Shown here one piece after another: positions 24,548-33,610 of a stretch of 64,000 nt of DNA; position 1 is the first letter of the stretch; every line of letters begins with the position of its first letter. The DNA comes from Marivita hallyeonensis (GTDB lineage Bacteria; Pseudomonadota; Alphaproteobacteria; Rhodobacterales; Rhodobacteraceae). The stretch is from contig NZ_FQXC01000003.1 of the NCBI RefSeq assembly GCF_900129875.1, positions 372,001 through 436,000 of the forward strand, given 5' to 3'. The position numbers and the translations under genes are program-made. A model generated the notes under the pieces. The model was not told where the DNA came from, did no database searches, and saw only the letters and a program-made list of their open reading frames with translations.

Positions 24548-26131
24548 CTTCTGATCTGCCCGCTTGAACGCACCCTGCACGATGCGGTCCATGACCATGG
24601 CGAGGAACAGGATGGCGAAGCCGCCCAACAGGCCCGGTCCTTTGGCTGCGAACTGAAGCGCTTCAAGGATTTCCTGACCCAGACCTCCACCGCCGATGAG
24701 CGAGATGATCACAACCATCGACAGGCACATCAGGATCGTCTGGTTCACGCCGGTCATGATGGACGGCAGGGCCAGTGGTATCTCCACATCCTTCAAAAGC
24801 TGCCACTTGGACGCGCCAAAGGCGACGGCGGCTTCCTTGATGCTTTCGGGCACACCCTTCATCCCCAACGCGGTCAGGCGGATCACCGGAGGCATGCCGA
24901 AGATGATCGTGGCGAGGATGCCCGGTGGGTTGCCCGTGCCGAAGAAGGCGATGATTGGGATCAGGTAGACGAAGGCGGGTAGCGTCTGCATCAGATCGAG
25001 CACGGGTTCGGCCATGCGGTACGCGCGTTGCGATTTGCCGAACCAGATGCCCAGCGGGATGCCGATGACGACGCAGAGAAGCACCGCCGCGCCGACAAGT
25101 GCGACCGTCTCCATGGCCAGCGCCCAGTAGCCGAGCAGTGCGGTATAGGCCATCGCCGCCACGGTGAAGATGGCCACGCGCGGCCCGGCTGCACGGTAGG
25201 CGGTGACAGCGATGACAAGCATCACCACGGGCCACGGCGACCCGTTCAGCGCAAGGGTCAGGCCGTCCAGAACCGTCCGCACGCCAGCGACGATGCCGTC
25301 GAACACGTCTCCACCAGCTGTGGCCGCGGCATCAATACGGGCTTCCATCCATGATGCGACCGCACCGAAGAGGGTGCCGTTGCCTTCGCCCAGCACCATC
25401 TCGGACACGCGTCTCTCGGGAAACTCGTCCAACAGCGCGAGCGAGTTGCTGACCGTAAACTTGTAGATGATGAGCGGCGCAATGGCGGCTGTCAGCACCA
25501 CGCCGAGGACGAGGTTGGTGGTCGACCGCCCACTCTCGGTCCCGGTGGGATCAATCCTCCAGCGTGAGTATTGCTTTTCGTAGGCGACATTGGCGTAGAC
25601 GCCCTGCGCGAGTTTGAAAAGCAACAGAAGGCCAAGCCCGAACAACAGGATACTCAGGCCCTCTGCCTGCGCCGCCTCTGCGCGTTCGAGGTTCTGGTCG
25701 ATGGCCCGCTGCATGTTCCCCGCGAGCGTTTCGAACCGCTGCGCCTGTTCTTCGGTATCGGCGGCGGCGGCTTGATCGAGGCGCTCCTGCATACGCTCGC
25801 GCTGCTGTTCGGCGCGCTCAAGGAATTCGGCCCCCAGGTTGCCCCAGAGTCCGCGCCCGATCTGTACCCAGGCGATGATTTCCAGAATGAGGAACGACCA
25901 GAACATCCCCCAGACCGCCCGGGACGAGGCCCAAAGCGGGCCCAGCACGGCGGCCCAAAAGTTGAAGGTCTTCGGAACAAGGCCGGTGTTGTCATGGATC
26001 TTGTGGAACGCGTCGACATAGTAATCGCCGTTGGGTCCGGCGAACGACTTGATCGAGCTGTCCAAGACGTCGCGGTCGACCTCGATATCCGAGGCGGCGG
26101 TGACTTTCAGGTCTGCGGTTGCGTCACTCAT
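24545..26131 (-). CDS. ProW-like ABC permease with N-terminal extension
   Basis: A 528-residue membrane protein. The C-terminal half (about 300-528) is a glycine betaine/proline-type permease with the EAA loop MKGVPESIKEAAVAFGASKWQLLKDVEIP and the downstream LPSIMTGVNQTILMCLSM. The N-terminal half is unusual: FWAAVLGPLWASSRAVWGMFW (resembling DUF2628, unverified), a helix-forming segment rich in Glu, Gln, Arg and Ala (LERAEQQRERMQERLDQA, likely coiled coil) and further membrane segments. It overlaps the ATPase gene by 8 bases. With that ATPase and the binding protein it should import a quaternary amine or other zwitterion. Confidence 0.85.
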   Translation of the reverse strand: MSDATADLKVTAASDIEVDRDVLDSSIKSFAGPNGDYYVDAFHKIHDNTGLVPKTFNFWAAVLGPLWASSRAVWGMFWSFLILEIIAWVQIGRGLWGNLGAEFLERAEQQRERMQERLDQAAAADTEEQAQRFETLAGNMQRAIDQNLERAEAAQAEGLSILLFGLGLLLLFKLAQGVYANVAYEKQYSRWRIDPTGTESGRSTTNLVLGVVLTAAIAPLIIYKFTVSNSLALLDEFPERRVSEMVLGEGNGTLFGAVASWMEARIDAAATAGGDVFDGIVAGVRTVLDGLTLALNGSPWPVVMLVIAVTAYRAAGPRVAIFTVAAMAYTALLGYWALAMETVALVGAAVLLCVVIGIPLGIWFGKSQRAYRMAEPVLDLMQTLPAFVYLIPIIAFFGTGNPPGILATIIFGMPPVIRLTALGMKGVPESIKEAAVAFGASKWQLLKDVEIPLALPSIMTGVNQTILMCLSMVVIISLIGGGGLGQEILEALQFAAKGPGLLGGFAILFLAMVMDRIVQGAFKRADQK

Positions 26132-27161
26132 CTTTGCCCCCTTGGATACCGCGCAGGAGGCGCGGTTTGGTCACGATGCCGATGTCGGTGTTGTTCTGCG
26201 TGATCACGACCGGCAGATCGGTCGTGACCGCAAGGTCGATCAACTGATCGAGGTCCGCGCCCTCATCCGCGCGCGGCGCACCGTCAAGCGATCCGGAGTG
26301 GCTTTCCATCGGCTCCATGATCGAATGCGCCTTGACCAACTTCAGTTTTGAGATGCCCTGAACGAACTCGCGCACGTAATCGTCCGCGGGGTTCATCACG
26401 ATGTCTTCGGGCGTGCCGACCTGCACGATCACGCCGTCCTTCATGATCGCGATGCGATGGCCGATCCGGATGGCTTCGTCGAGGTCGTGTGTGATGAACA
26501 GAGTCGTCTTCTTGAGCTGCGCCACAAGCGCCTTGAACTGGTCCTGCAACTGCAGGCGAATGAGAGGGTCGAGCGCCGAGAAGGGTTCGTCCATCAAAAG
26601 GATCTCTGGGTCGGACGCCAAAGCGCGCGCGATACCGACACGTTGCTGCATCCCGCCCGACAGTTCGCGCGGAAGACGGTCCTCATACCCTGTCAGGTCG
26701 ACTAGCCCCAACGCATGGTCTGAGATCGCCCAGCGTTTGGACTTGGGGACCTTCCGGATCTCCAGCGGATAGGCCACGTTGTCCCGCACCGACCGATGCG
26801 GCAATAGCGCCATGTGCTGAAAGACCATCCCGATCTGCTGCGCGCGAATGCGGCGCAGTTCGTTGGCCGAGATGGCAGAGACATCCTGTCCCAGAATTTC
26901 GATCTTGCCCGCGGTCGGTTCGATCAGCCGGTTGACGTGTCGCACAAGCGTCGACTTGCCGGACCCAGACAGCCCCATGATGCAGAAGATCTCGCCGCGC
27001 GAAACCTCAAAGCTGGCGTCCTGAACACCGACAACGCACCCGAACCGTTCCAGCACTTGTGGCTTGGTCAGACCTTCGTTGAGCACAGCTTTCATGGCGT
27101 CATCGCTGCGCTCGCCGAAGATTTTCCAGACGTTTTCTAATTTTACGACAGGGCCGTCCAC
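26124..27161 (-). CDS. ProV-like ABC transporter ATPase
   Basis: A 345-residue ATP-binding subunit of a glycine betaine/proline-type importer. Walker A GLSGSGKST is at residues 63-71, the Q loop in MVFQHMALLPHRSV, the signature LSGGMQQRVGIARALA, and Walker B EILLMDEPFSALDP. Residues about 270-345 are a shortened regulatory tail where ProV homologues have CBS domains. The N-terminal FGERSDDAMKAVLNEGLTKPQVLE segment is ProV-like. It is separated from the binding-protein gene by 100 bases that contain a terminator-like hairpin. Confidence 0.9.
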   Translation of the reverse strand: MDGPVVKLENVWKIFGERSDDAMKAVLNEGLTKPQVLERFGCVVGVQDASFEVSRGEIFCIMGLSGSGKSTLVRHVNRLIEPTAGKIEILGQDVSAISANELRRIRAQQIGMVFQHMALLPHRSVRDNVAYPLEIRKVPKSKRWAISDHALGLVDLTGYEDRLPRELSGGMQQRVGIARALASDPEILLMDEPFSALDPLIRLQLQDQFKALVAQLKKTTLFITHDLDEAIRIGHRIAIMKDGVIVQVGTPEDIVMNPADDYVREFVQGISKLKLVKAHSIMEPMESHSGSLDGAPRADEGADLDQLIDLAVTTDLPVVITQNNTDIGIVTKPRLLRGIQGGKDE

Positions 27162-27222
27162 TGGCCTCTCCTTCTCAAACCACGGGTCGTCGATCTGCCA
27201 TCAGAGGTGGCAGGTGGAAAAA

Positions 27223-27248
27223 GGGCCGCTGCGTTTCGGCAGCGGCCC
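27223..27248 (-). terminator. Internal terminator/attenuator after binding-protein gene
   Basis: Read leftward: GGGCCGCTGC, loop CGAAAC, GCAGCGGCCC, then TTTTT. This is a textbook intrinsic terminator 13 bases after the binding-protein stop and upstream of the ATPase gene, so most transcripts should end here and a minority read through. Confidence 0.8.
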
Positions 27249-27261
27249 GGTTTTGAGAGGC

Positions 27262-28224
27262 TTAGTTAGTCAGCCACTGGATGACAGTGTCTTCGTTCTC
27301 TGCAACCCACTGCCGCGCGAAGTCGGCGGCTTCGACGCCGTCCACGGCAAGGGCTTTGCCCATCGCGCTCAGGTCGTCGCCCTGCATCTGGTAGTTGCGG
27401 AACAGCGCCGCGACTTCCGGATAGGACTCTTCGAGTTCCTTGGCATAGTGCAGGTGAAGCGTGGCGCCGTTCCATGCGGTGGACGCTTCGGACTTTTCAA
27501 GCCAATCGGGATCGTCTGTCGGCTGAACGATGGTCCAGGTCGCCGGGTCATGCGCCGGCTCTTCGAGCACGTACAGATCCTGCGTCACGAAGATGTAGTG
27601 CGGGCTGTAGCAGAAACCGATCCACGGCTCGCCGGCTGTTGCCGCGTTGGCGAGGTTGGCGTAAGCGATGGTCTCTTCGTACTCGGTCAGTTCGAACATC
27701 TGGTCATAGCCATAGGACTTGGCCCGGATCTTTTCGACCACGGTCGAGGCCCAACCCGGTGCGCCGATCCACACCTCTGGCGTTCCATTGCCGTCGGTGT
27801 CGAAGATGGCGATCTTGTCCGGGTCGCTCAGATCATCGATGTGCTTGATGTCATACTCTTCGGCAATTGCCGCGGGAACACACATGCCTTGCTCGGCCTG
27901 AACCGGGTTGGTGTTCATCACAACAGAGCCGTTCTCTTTGACGTACGTGTCGTGCAGGTTCTGCTGGTTCGGCATCCAGACTTCGGGGTGCACATGCATG
28001 GAGCCGCTGTCCATCGCTTCGAACACAATCGGGTTGGTGCCGTTCTGAAGTTCGACATCAAGACCCAGGTTGTCCTCGATCACCACTTCCAGAACATGCG
28101 CCGTCGCGTTGACGGAGGCCCAGTTCGGCACGCCGATCACGATGTCGGCCGCATGAGCAGAGGTCGCCGCGCCCATCGCCACGATGGCGGATGTCGTCAA
28201 CGCTTTTGCTTTGGTCAGTTTCAT
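27262..28224 (-). CDS. ProX/OpuAC-like periplasmic binding protein
   Basis: A 320-residue solute-binding protein with a signal peptide (to AHAA near residue 26). The mature part starts DIVIGVPNWASVNATAHVL and has HVHPEVWMPNQQ, GAPGWAST and EPWIGFCYSPHYIF, aromatic residues of the kind that cage a quaternary ammonium group in the OpuAC/ProX/TmoX family. The ligand could be glycine betaine, choline, TMAO or a related zwitterion; the neighbouring enzymes point to an amino acid-like or sulfonated compound instead, so the substrate is open. GGGAAAGGA precedes the ATG. It lies 37 bases after the racemase gene. Confidence 0.85.
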   Translation of the reverse strand: MKLTKAKALTTSAIVAMGAATSAHAADIVIGVPNWASVNATAHVLEVVIEDNLGLDVELQNGTNPIVFEAMDSGSMHVHPEVWMPNQQNLHDTYVKENGSVVMNTNPVQAEQGMCVPAAIAEEYDIKHIDDLSDPDKIAIFDTDGNGTPEVWIGAPGWASTVVEKIRAKSYGYDQMFELTEYEETIAYANLANAATAGEPWIGFCYSPHYIFVTQDLYVLEEPAHDPATWTIVQPTDDPDWLEKSEASTAWNGATLHLHYAKELEESYPEVAALFRNYQMQGDDLSAMGKALAVDGVEAADFARQWVAENEDTVIQWLTN

Positions 28225-28261
28225 TGGATTATCCTTTCCCTATTGGACTTCGTCCTTGTTA

Positions 28262-29005
28262 TCAGAGAGCCGATGCTGCACGCAGCTCGCCTTCTCCGTT
28301 TGTCAGATCCGACGAATGCTCGTCAGACTTCGAAAACGCCACGGTTGCGCCCACAAGCACATCCAGCGCGTCAAACACCGGCACCTTAGCGTCGATTTCT
28401 TTCGCCAAAAGCGAAAACTCGGTGCAGCAGATACAGATCACTTCGGCCCCGTCATCCGCCATTTGAGCGGCAACATCCGTCAGTGTGTGTGCTGCGAATT
28501 CGGATGGTCCTTGCGCCTTAATGGACCGGATCGTTGCGAGAACGCGGCCAGTCTCCTTCGCATAGACAGGGGTTAGCCCTTCTTCGGCAAGTGCAGCCTC
28601 GAACACGCCGACCTGCTGCAACGCGGGTGAGCCCAGCAGTCCAACCTTGCCGCCGGGCGCAATCCGGGCAGCTTCGGCGCTGGCCAGGGCGACCATGTTG
28701 AGGAACGGCACATCGACCGCTGCAGACACCTGATCAGCGTAGTAATGCGCGGTGTTGCACGGCATCACGAGCGCTTCGGCCCCTGCCCCGACAAGACGTT
28801 GCGCCATATGCGCCAACACGGGTCCGGGGTCTTCGCCAGTCCCTTCGATAATCGCCTTGATGCGCGACGGCACCTGGGGATTGTTGTCGACCAACAGCGG
28901 CACATGATCCGCGTCGTCGCGCGCGGGAACCGCACTCACGACCTGCTGCATGAAATAAATGGTCGCCTCGGGACCCATGCCCCCCAGCACACCCACAGTC
29001 CGCAT
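28262..29005 (-). CDS. Aspartate/glutamate racemase family protein
   Basis: A 247-residue cytoplasmic enzyme of the cofactor-independent Asp/Glu racemase superfamily. The N-terminus VGVLGGMGPEATIYF, the first catalytic cysteine in MPCNTAHYY (Cys83) and the second in CCTEFSLL (Cys194) are all present, so a two-base racemase mechanism is plausible. Substrates in this family range from aspartate to hydantoins and maleate, so specificity is unknown. Its ATG shares one base with the stop of the aminotransferase gene (TGATG), showing tight coupling. A longer frame adds 22 Cys/Gly-rich residues and is rejected. Confidence 0.85.
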   Translation of the reverse strand: MRTVGVLGGMGPEATIYFMQQVVSAVPARDDADHVPLLVDNNPQVPSRIKAIIEGTGEDPGPVLAHMAQRLVGAGAEALVMPCNTAHYYADQVSAAVDVPFLNMVALASAEAARIAPGGKVGLLGSPALQQVGVFEAALAEEGLTPVYAKETGRVLATIRSIKAQGPSEFAAHTLTDVAAQMADDGAEVICICCTEFSLLAKEIDAKVPVFDALDVLVGATVAFSKSDEHSSDLTNGEGELRAASAL

Positions 29006-30207
29006 CAGGCCGCCCCTTTCTGCGTCACACGCCCCACCACATGCGCAATGATGTCCGCCACATGCGCGCAATCCTCAAGGCTGAAGGTTAGGGGAATGCG
29101 CATATCAAGCAGACCTGCCAAAATTGCATCCGTTTTGGGCAAGGTTTGTGCAGGCACGTAACGCCAGCTTTGATGGTTCGAGGTGAAACCGACGGGACTG
29201 TCCGCGCCGAACCACTTGAGTTCGACACCAAGCGCCTTTGCGCCATGAACGACCTGCTGCATCATTTCTGGCGTCGCATCGGGCATCAGGAACTGAAATG
29301 ACGACCCGACATAGCGCTCTTCCTCGGGGCGGTGTGGAACATAAACGCTGTTCACGCCGCGCAGCCGATCCGCAATCAGGTCATGGCGCGCGTTCCAGCG
29401 GTCGATATTTGTCTCTAACTGGCTCAATTGGGTCAAAAGGATCGACGCCCGCAAATTGTCCATCCGGCCCGACATGTTGGGCGTGTCCAGCCGGATATCA
29501 GTGAACACTTCTGCCGGAGGCGCCGCGCCGTGGCGTTCGTACAGCATGTACGAACCGGACAGCATGATCGCCCGCGCAATGAATTCTGCGTCGTCCGAGG
29601 TCAGAAACCCGCCTTCCCCGCTGTTGAGATGCTTGTAAGTCTGGGTCGAGAAACAGCCAGCGATACCGAAACTGCCGGATTTCTTGCCGTTCCAACTCGC
29701 CCCCATGGTGTGGGCACAGTCCTCGATCAGCGGGACGCCATGTGTCTCTAACACACCGCAAAGCGCATCCATGTCACAGAGATGCCCGCGCATGTTGGAT
29801 AGAAGCATCGCTTTGGGTGCGACCGCTTTGATCTTTGCCTCAAGGTCGTCGAGGTCGAGCACCAGATCGGCCGTGATTTCCACCAGCACCGCTTCTGCAC
29901 CGACGCCCGCAATTGCGCCCGGCACGGGGGCCAACGTGAACCCGTTGGTCAGGACGCGGTCCCCTGCCCCAATGCCCAAAGCCCGCAACGCTGTCTGCAT
30001 CGCATACCCGCCCGACGTGCAGGCCAAGCAGTACTTCGAGCCCTGATAAGCCGCATAGGCTTTCTCGAGCTCTGCCGCCGCGCCCAACTCATCACCCACG
30101 GTGTTGTAGCGGTGCAGCCGCCCGCTCCGCATCACCTCGACAGCCGCCGAGATGGCGTCTTCGGGGATCGGCTCCTGCTGGGTAAAGCTTCCGGTGAACG
30201 GCTGCAC
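29005..30207 (-). CDS. DegT/DnrJ/EryC1-family PLP aminotransferase
   Basis: A 400-residue PLP-dependent enzyme. Family features are LACTSGGYAMQTALRALGIG, the conserved Asp in LIEDCAHTMGA (Asp163), and the PLP lysine in FSTQTYKHLNSGEGG (Lys192). Relatives transaminate keto-sugars or act on small keto acids; the lack of nearby nucleotide-sugar genes and the transporter context suggest a small-molecule role here. The start is GTG at 30207, 7 bases after the preceding stop, with GGAG overlapping that stop; the frame extends 50 codons upstream but into the neighbouring gene with Arg-rich residues. Confidence 0.8.
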   Translation of the reverse strand: MQPFTGSFTQQEPIPEDAISAAVEVMRSGRLHRYNTVGDELGAAAELEKAYAAYQGSKYCLACTSGGYAMQTALRALGIGAGDRVLTNGFTLAPVPGAIAGVGAEAVLVEITADLVLDLDDLEAKIKAVAPKAMLLSNMRGHLCDMDALCGVLETHGVPLIEDCAHTMGASWNGKKSGSFGIAGCFSTQTYKHLNSGEGGFLTSDDAEFIARAIMLSGSYMLYERHGAAPPAEVFTDIRLDTPNMSGRMDNLRASILLTQLSQLETNIDRWNARHDLIADRLRGVNSVYVPHRPEEERYVGSSFQFLMPDATPEMMQQVVHGAKALGVELKWFGADSPVGFTSNHQSWRYVPAQTLPKTDAILAGLLDMRIPLTFSLEDCAHVADIIAHVVGRVTQKGAA

Positions 30208-30214
30208 GGTTGAC

Positions 30215-31252
30215 TTACTCCGCTGCAACCGCCGAGGCAGGCGCAGGCGCGTCGTAGTCGAACGCGGCCGTATAACCAAAGAGCGCAACGCCACCGCCAG
30301 TGTGCAGGAACACGATGTTCTCATCCCCTGCAAATGCACCTTTGCGCACCTGATCAATCAGCCCCGCCGCCCCTTTGCCGGAATAGACCGGATCAAGCAG
30401 GATCCCTTCCAAACGCGCGAACATTTCGATCGCGGCCAAACCGTCCTTGGTCGGAATACCGTAGCCCTCGCCCACGTAGTCCGTGTTCGCCACCACGTCT
30501 TCCCGCTGCACAACGCCCGGGCAACCCAGCTTTTCCGCTGTTTTCACAGCAAGGTTGAACACGTTCTCTTCCTGCTTGGGCTTCGGCGCCCGCACACCGA
30601 TCCCAAGCAAGGGAATATTCGCGTTGATCGCCTTGAGCCCGACTATCAGGCCTGCCTGCGTACCGGCACTGCCGGTCGCGTGCACAATACGGTCGATCCG
30701 CAAGCCCATGTTGTTGGCCTGTGTGACCAGTTCCATCGCCGCATTGGCGTATCCCAGAGCGCCGGTCGGGTTCGATCCACCGCCGGGGATAGTGTACACA
30801 TTCCGGCCCTCGGCGCGGAACCGCTCTGCCACGGTTTCCATCTCTGCATTCATATCAAGGCCGCTGCCGGGGCGCTTTTCGGCGGTCGCGCCGTGCAGGA
30901 AATCGAGGAACACGTTGCCGTTCAGATTGTAGTTCGGATCGTTCGACCCCGTGCGGTCTTCGAGAAGGATGTGGCAGTCCATGCCAAGCTTCGCTGCGCA
31001 GGCGGCTGTCTGGCGCGCATGGTTCGACTGCGTCGCGCCCTGTGTGATGACCAGATCGGCCCCCTGCTCAACCGCTTCGGCCATCAGGAATTCGAGCTTG
31101 CGGGTCTTGTTACCTCCCGTCGACATCCCGGTGCAGTCGTCGCGCTTGATCCAGATGCGCGGTCCGCCGAGTTCGGCGGAGAGGCGATCCATCGGCTCCA
31201 GCGCGGTCGGCAGATGGGCAAGGTTTACGCGAGGGAATCGGGAGAAGTGCAT
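30215..31252 (-). CDS. PLP-dependent D-cysteine desulfhydrase / L-cysteate sulfo-lyase family enzyme
   Basis: A 345-residue fold-type II PLP enzyme in the ACC deaminase/D-cysteine desulfhydrase group. It contains [19 protein letters not shown] with the PLP lysine at about residue 49, the substrate loop [28 protein letters not shown], and the C-terminal [15 protein letters not shown]. In Roseobacters the best-studied relative is CuyA, which releases sulfite and ammonia from L-cysteate; whether this copy acts on cysteate, D-cysteine or another amino acid cannot be told from sequence. The start has GGAAAGGA upstream. First gene of the leftward operon. Confidence 0.82.
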   Translation of the reverse strand: MHFSRFPRVNLAHLPTALEPMDRLSAELGGPRIWIKRDDCTGMSTGGNKTRKLEFLMAEAVEQGADLVITQGATQSNHARQTAACAAKLGMDCHILLEDRTGSNDPNYNLNGNVFLDFLHGATAEKRPGSGLDMNAEMETVAERFRAEGRNVYTIPGGGSNPTGALGYANAAMELVTQANNMGLRIDRIVHATGSAGTQAGLIVGLKAINANIPLLGIGVRAPKPKQEENVFNLAVKTAEKLGCPGVVQREDVVANTDYVGEGYGIPTKDGLAAIEMFARLEGILLDPVYSGKGAAGLIDQVRKGAFAGDENIVFLHTGGGVALFGYTAAFDYDAPAPASAVAAE

Positions 31253-31327
31253 CAGACATCCTTTCCAAGAAGTTGGCGTATCAGTTGTGCATGTTCCAGC
31301 CGTCGTCAAATAGAAAAACCGGTGTTA

Positions 31328-31346
31328 TTATGCGTCATCTGCATAA
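31328..31346. promoter_or_regulatory. LysR-type operator between divergent genes
   Basis: A perfect inverted repeat TTATGC-N7-GCATAA, matching the T-N11-A form of LysR-family sites. It lies 11 bases before the LysR start and 75 bases before the divergent operon, placed to repress the regulator and activate the operon. Confidence 0.65.
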
Positions 31347-31357
31347 AGAGGCCTCTG

Positions 31358-32251
31358 ATGCGCATAGACTGGATCGAAGATCTTGTTGCCCTGCTCGACA
31401 GCGGAGGCGTGGCGGACGCCGCCCGCCTTCGCAACATAACACAACCTGCCTTCTCACGCCGCATCCGCGTTCTGGAAGACGTGCTGGGGATCGAGCTGAT
31501 CGACCGCAGTGTGAAACCCAGCGGCCCGTCCCGCGTGCTCCGCGACCGAGAGAGCGATCTGCGCAAACAGGCCGGAGACCTGCGCCGCCTTGTGTCCGAG
31601 ATGCGTCAGGAGCAGACACTGGGTGTTCGACAGCTGGTCATCGCCAGCCAGCATGCCATCACGACGTCGCTGGGCACCCAGATCATCAACGCCGTCGCGA
31701 AACCAAGCCATACGCATATCCGTCTGCGCTCGGCCAACCGCGATGAATGCGAAACCCTGCTTATCAGCCGTCAGGCGGAAATCGCTCTGACTTACCGGAT
31801 CAAGGCGGAACCGGCAGGAGAAGAGCAATCCTTCCTGGCGGAAGCCATCATCGGATCAGAGATGTTGATCCCGGTCTGCGCCACAGATCATGCCGAGGAT
31901 TTGATGGCCCGATTTCGCGAAGGCACGCTTCGCATCATCGGCTATCCGGCGGATGTGTTTCTGGGCGCCGCCGTCACACGCCACGCGCTATCCAATCTGC
32001 GAGACCAATGCGAGATCAGTGTCATTGCCGAAACGGGCCTTTCGACGGCAGCGCTTCAACTCGCCCAGTCAGGCCTTGGCGTGGCATGGGTGCCGGAAGC
32101 GCTCGCCCAGCCGGCCCTGCAACGCGGAGAGCTGCGTCGCCTTGTGCCAGAACTCGGTGGCATCGACATGGATTTGGTCGCCCAACGCTGGGCCTCCACG
32201 CCGAACGTCGCAACCCTTGAGGCATGGACTCGCCTCACAACAGCGCTTTGA
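31358..32251 (+). CDS. LysR-family transcriptional regulator
   Basis: A 297-residue regulator. The N-terminal winged HTH is visible as WIEDLVALLDSGGVADAARL and LRNITQPAFSRRIRVLEDVLG (residues 5-55), followed by an effector-binding domain ending in LAQSGLGVAWVPEAL. It is divergent from the sulfo-lyase/aminotransferase/racemase/ABC operon and probably senses a substrate of that pathway. The start at 31358 follows AAAGAGG; the same frame is open for 400 codons upstream but that is the antisense of the neighbouring gene. Confidence 0.88.
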   Translation: MRIDWIEDLVALLDSGGVADAARLRNITQPAFSRRIRVLEDVLGIELIDRSVKPSGPSRVLRDRESDLRKQAGDLRRLVSEMRQEQTLGVRQLVIASQHAITTSLGTQIINAVAKPSHTHIRLRSANRDECETLLISRQAEIALTYRIKAEPAGEEQSFLAEAIIGSEMLIPVCATDHAEDLMARFREGTLRIIGYPADVFLGAAVTRHALSNLRDQCEISVIAETGLSTAALQLAQSGLGVAWVPEALAQPALQRGELRRLVPELGGIDMDLVAQRWASTPNVATLEAWTRLTTAL

Positions 32252-32398
32252 CCAGAAACCTGGGTGAAAATCGAACTTCAGCCGCAACCGATCCGCCATC
32301 TGTCCACAAAAGGGCCATAAAGTGGGCTTTTGAACCTGATCAACCTATTGTAGCGTCAGAGGGTCTTGCCGTTCCCGAGATGGGCCAGCGAATAACTT

Positions 32399-33571
32399 AT
32401 GCGAAAACACTCCGATCACGATCAGGAAAAACAGCGCGCGACATTCGACAATCAGCGTCTGCAGACGTGGTTTGTCGGGATCATTGCGTTTGCCGTCATC
32501 TTGTTCCTGTTGGTACAGGCGAAGTTTCTCCTGATTTCGCTCGCGATTGCGATCATGCTGTTCTCACTCACATCAGACGCGATCAGCTATTTTCAGCAAC
32601 TCCGCATCGGCAGCGCGAAAGTGTCCATCTGGATTGCATCGACACTGGCGGTTTTGCTGATCGCAGCGATCCTGATTTCGGCCTCGGCCATCCTGCTGAC
32701 GCAGGCCAACACGGTCGTGGTCACCATCCTGCAATACGCCGACCCGGCACAGCGCGCCGTGGCCGAGCTCTTCAGCTGGATGGGCGAAGACGTGGAAACC
32801 GCTGTTCTTGAATGGCTTCAGGGTATCCGGTTCGGACCGTACCTGACATCTATGGCTGGGCAGGCGGGGAACATTGCCTCGGGGGCCGTGCTGGTGACGC
32901 TGTTCGTGGGCTTCATGTTCCTGGAACGGATCTGGTTCTCGACCAAGCTCACGAGCCTCATGGGCGACAAGGAAAGCGCCGCGCGGGTCGAGCTGATCAT
33001 TTCCTCGATCATTCACCGGGTGAACCGGTATCTGGTCGTGAAGGCGTTGATCAGCGTGCTGACCGGCGGTCTGGTCTATGCCGTGATGACGGTCTTCGGG
33101 CTCGAGCTTGCCTTTGCGATGGGTGTTTTGACCTTTGTGCTGAATTTCATTCCGAATGTCGGGTCGATCATTGCGACATTTGTCGTGGCCCTGGTGAGCT
33201 ACGTTCAGACAGGCGATACGGTCATCGGTCTTTCGCTGCTGCTGATCGTCGGCGTCTTGCAGTTCGTGGTGGGCCAGGTGCTGGATCCTCTACTGCTGGG
33301 CAAGACGTTGCGCCTGTCGTCGTTCGGCATCATCGCATCCCTTGCTTTCTGGGCCGCTGTCTGGGGCATCGTCGGGATGTTCCTCGCGGTTCCGATCATG
33401 GTGTCCATCATGATCATCTGTTCGCACATTCGTGACCTCAGACCTTTGGCAATCCTTCTGTCCAGAGAAGGCTTTCCGGATCTCGAACTTGATTTGAACA
33501 ACCCGCGGGTCGCACAGGATAAGAATGCCCCGGTCGATCTTGCCGCGCGTGCAAGAACGCCGTCAGAGTAG
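32399..33571 (+). CDS. AI-2E family (PerM/TqsA-type) permease
   Basis: A 390-residue integral membrane protein with about eight hydrophobic segments. The family landmarks are the paired N-terminal helices, LEWLQGIRF, FVLNFIPNVGSIIATF and VGQVLDPLLLGKTLRLS. Members export autoinducer-2 or other small molecules or ions; the substrate is not inferable. The C-terminus is a soluble acidic tail. The start at 32399 has no strong ribosome binding site nearby. It stands alone, 147 bases after the LysR gene. Confidence 0.85.
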   Translation: MRKHSDHDQEKQRATFDNQRLQTWFVGIIAFAVILFLLVQAKFLLISLAIAIMLFSLTSDAISYFQQLRIGSAKVSIWIASTLAVLLIAAILISASAILLTQANTVVVTILQYADPAQRAVAELFSWMGEDVETAVLEWLQGIRFGPYLTSMAGQAGNIASGAVLVTLFVGFMFLERIWFSTKLTSLMGDKESAARVELIISSIIHRVNRYLVVKALISVLTGGLVYAVMTVFGLELAFAMGVLTFVLNFIPNVGSIIATFVVALVSYVQTGDTVIGLSLLLIVGVLQFVVGQVLDPLLLGKTLRLSSFGIIASLAFWAAVWGIVGMFLAVPIMVSIMIICSHIRDLRPLAILLSREGFPDLELDLNNPRVAQDKNAPVDLAARARTPSE

Positions 33572-33610
33572 AGGCACCAAAACACGTCCAACACGCACGA
33601 GGCCCGCGCA

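Noticed and set aside
27262-28224. Assignment as TMAO-specific TmoX
   Set aside because: The fold and aromatic residues fit, but residues separating TmoX from other OpuAC-type proteins cannot be judged by eye, and the neighbouring enzymes are not TMAO-catabolic.
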